A DNA stretch of 22,377 nt from a virus. The stretch spans positions 1 through 22,377 of the IMG/VR virus record IMGVR_UViG_3300048837_000298. One strand, written 5' to 3'. The notes under the pieces are model-generated. The model saw only the letters and a program-made list of their open reading frames with translations. It was not told where the DNA came from and did not search any database. The translations under genes were made by a program, and so were the position numbers. Positions 21,714-22,377 of this stretch are shown here, in pieces. Each line of letters begins with the position of its first letter. The first letter of the stretch is position 1.

Positions 21714-22040
21714 ATGGACGCTATAAGGCGTCGCATCACCGAAGAGCCTGTGATGACGCAGGCTCTGATTCAAGCTGCAGTCGCGATGGGTGTTGGCTTC
21801 GGCCTCAACTGGACGCCGGAACAGATCGGCCTCGTGCTGGCCTTCACGGCGATGCTGCTGTCGTTTATCGCTCGCCAGCAAGTCACGCCAACGGCGACCG
21901 TCGAAGCCCAGGTTGACGCCGAAGTCGAGAAGGCGTTGACCGCCGAAGCCGAGCCGATGACTGACGAACAGCGCCAGATCGTCAACGACCTGCGCGAGAT
22001 CCGCGACCGACTGCGCGCGCGAGAGATGAGCCGCGAATGA
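21714..22040 (+). CDS. Small holin-like protein, 108 aa
   Basis: ATG after AGGAGG (21701-21706) with a 7-base spacer. After EEPVMTQ the protein has two hydrophobic stretches, residues 14-32 (ALIQAAVAMGVGFGL) and 37-54 (QIGLVLAFTAMLLSFI), separated by LNWTPEQ. It continues RQQVTPTATVEAQVDAEVEK and a charged C-terminal helix. This GL(D/N)-xx-PEQ hinge and RxxVTP after the second helix are typical of a small holin-like family common in siphophages of Gram-positive hosts. It lies after the antisense HNH gene and overlaps the next gene by ATGA. Confidence 0.65.
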   Translation: MDAIRRRITEEPVMTQALIQAAVAMGVGFGLNWTPEQIGLVLAFTAMLLSFIARQQVTPTATVEAQVDAEVEKALTAEAEPMTDEQRQIVNDLREIRDRLRAREMSRE

Positions 22041-22360
22041 GTATCGCCGCACCGGAGACGACCCCGACACAGACCACACGGGCGCGGTGGCTCGTGCATC
22101 CGGCGTGGTGCCACTGCGAAGAGATCGCCGAGCAATGCGGATTCGATCTGTCATGGCGTGACGATGAGGAGGGCTATCGAACATTGATGCTGTTAGGGCC
22201 GGATAGTCCGGCCGATATGGCGATGCGTCTGCATCGGTCACGGTTTGCAACGCGCCACGTCCTCGCGACGGCCGGCGTCATTCTGCGCTGGATGATCGAG
22301 CGCGGTGAGTGGTGGACCGGCACGCGCCCGGTCCTGTCGTTCGAGACAGAACAGGAGTAA
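22037..22360 (+). CDS. Unrecognised 107-aa protein
   Basis: Starts in an ATGA overlap with the holin-like gene. No family is recognised. The body contains WLVHPAWCHCEEIAEQCGFD, LSWRDDEEGYRTLML and a helix rich in Arg/His (DMAMRLHRSRFATRH), followed by GVILRWMIERGEWWTG. There are three Cys residues near the N-terminus (CHC and QCG), but their spacing is not a clear zinc finger. No membrane segment is convincing. Confidence 0.5.
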   Translation: MSIAAPETTPTQTTRARWLVHPAWCHCEEIAEQCGFDLSWRDDEEGYRTLMLLGPDSPADMAMRLHRSRFATRHVLATAGVILRWMIERGEWWTGTRPVLSFETEQE

Positions 22361-22363
22361 CCA

Positions 22364-22377
22364 ATGGCAGCGGCCTA
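22364..22377 (+). CDS. Start of a further gene (truncated by the window)
   Basis: An ATG at 22364 follows ACAGGAGTAACC, with AGGAG inside the end of the previous gene, a layout seen at many joins here. Only four codons (MAAA) fit in the window, so nothing can be said about the product. Confidence 0.4.

Noticed and set aside
20803-21726. A 307-codon open frame on the plus strand opposite the HNH gene
   Set aside because: The minus strand has clear zinc and HNH motifs and a ribosome site. The plus frame has no ribosome site and no recognisable domain.
1-22377. tRNA genes, CRISPR arrays, integrase, attachment sites and terminase
   Set aside because: I saw no cloverleaf with a tRNA-like T-arm, no regularly spaced repeats and no recombinase or terminase motifs. 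Terminase is expected just upstream of the window.

Overview
This window is a contiguous piece of the late, virion-building half of a tailed double-stranded DNA phage or prophage. The gene order is portal, head morphogenesis, protease/scaffold/capsid, head-tail connectors, tail tube, tail assembly chaperones with a frameshift, tape measure, baseplate and tail-tip proteins, then a lysis cassette. No sheath, baseplate wedge or other contractile-tail gene is seen, so a siphovirus (long flexible tail) is the best reading. The DNA is high in G+C with G/C-ending codons. Ribosome binding sites are strong AGGAGG types and genes are packed with many ATGA or TAATG stop/start overlaps. The endolysin combines a glycosidase and an amidase, and small one-TM proteins with a coiled coil resemble those in lysis cassettes of phages of high-GC Gram-positive bacteria. 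Together these suggest a high-GC host with a thick or accessible peptidoglycan (Actinomycetota or Chloroflexota-like). That host assignment is inference; nothing here fixes the taxon.

Layout. 2-2182: end of the portal gene, a Mu gpF/SPP1 gp7-like head protein, a 70-aa zinc-ribbon protein and an unrecognised 134-aa gene of lower GC. 2179-4760: a good sigma70-type promoter, a terminator-like leader hairpin, and one 814-aa gene that fuses prohead protease, scaffold and a Mu gpT-like major capsid protein, with a strong in-frame internal ribosome binding site between protease and scaffold. 4823-6953: putative decoration protein and three connector/completion proteins. 6954-8608: a methyltransferase and a glycosyltransferase inserted between tail-completion and tail-tube genes. 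8618-9812: tail tube protein and the two-part tail assembly chaperone joined by a C CCA AAA -1 frameshift site. 9809-10015: a minus-strand two-TM protein. 10072-17834: tape measure, a Dit-like or tail-tip protein with an Fn3-like region, and a hub-like protein. 17834-22377: lysis and accessory cassette with at least five very small or membrane proteins around a two-domain endolysin, an antisense HNH endonuclease, and small unknowns.

How it works together. The head genes would produce a procapsid in which the protease, scaffold and shell arise from one reading frame. An internal start would supply excess scaffold-capsid without protease. The tail genes follow the classical lambda-like logic. 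Perfect or near-perfect RNA hairpins sit before or after the genes whose products are needed in largest amounts (capsid, decoration, tail tube) and ahead of the lysis block, which suggests RNA-level tuning of one long late transcript. The most unusual points are the triple fusion with its internal start, the promoter-plus-attenuator in front of it, the antisense membrane gene sharing a CTAG stop with the chaperone gene, the methyltransferase/glycosyltransferase pair, and a tape measure protein with a very long C-terminal extension carrying an EF-hand.
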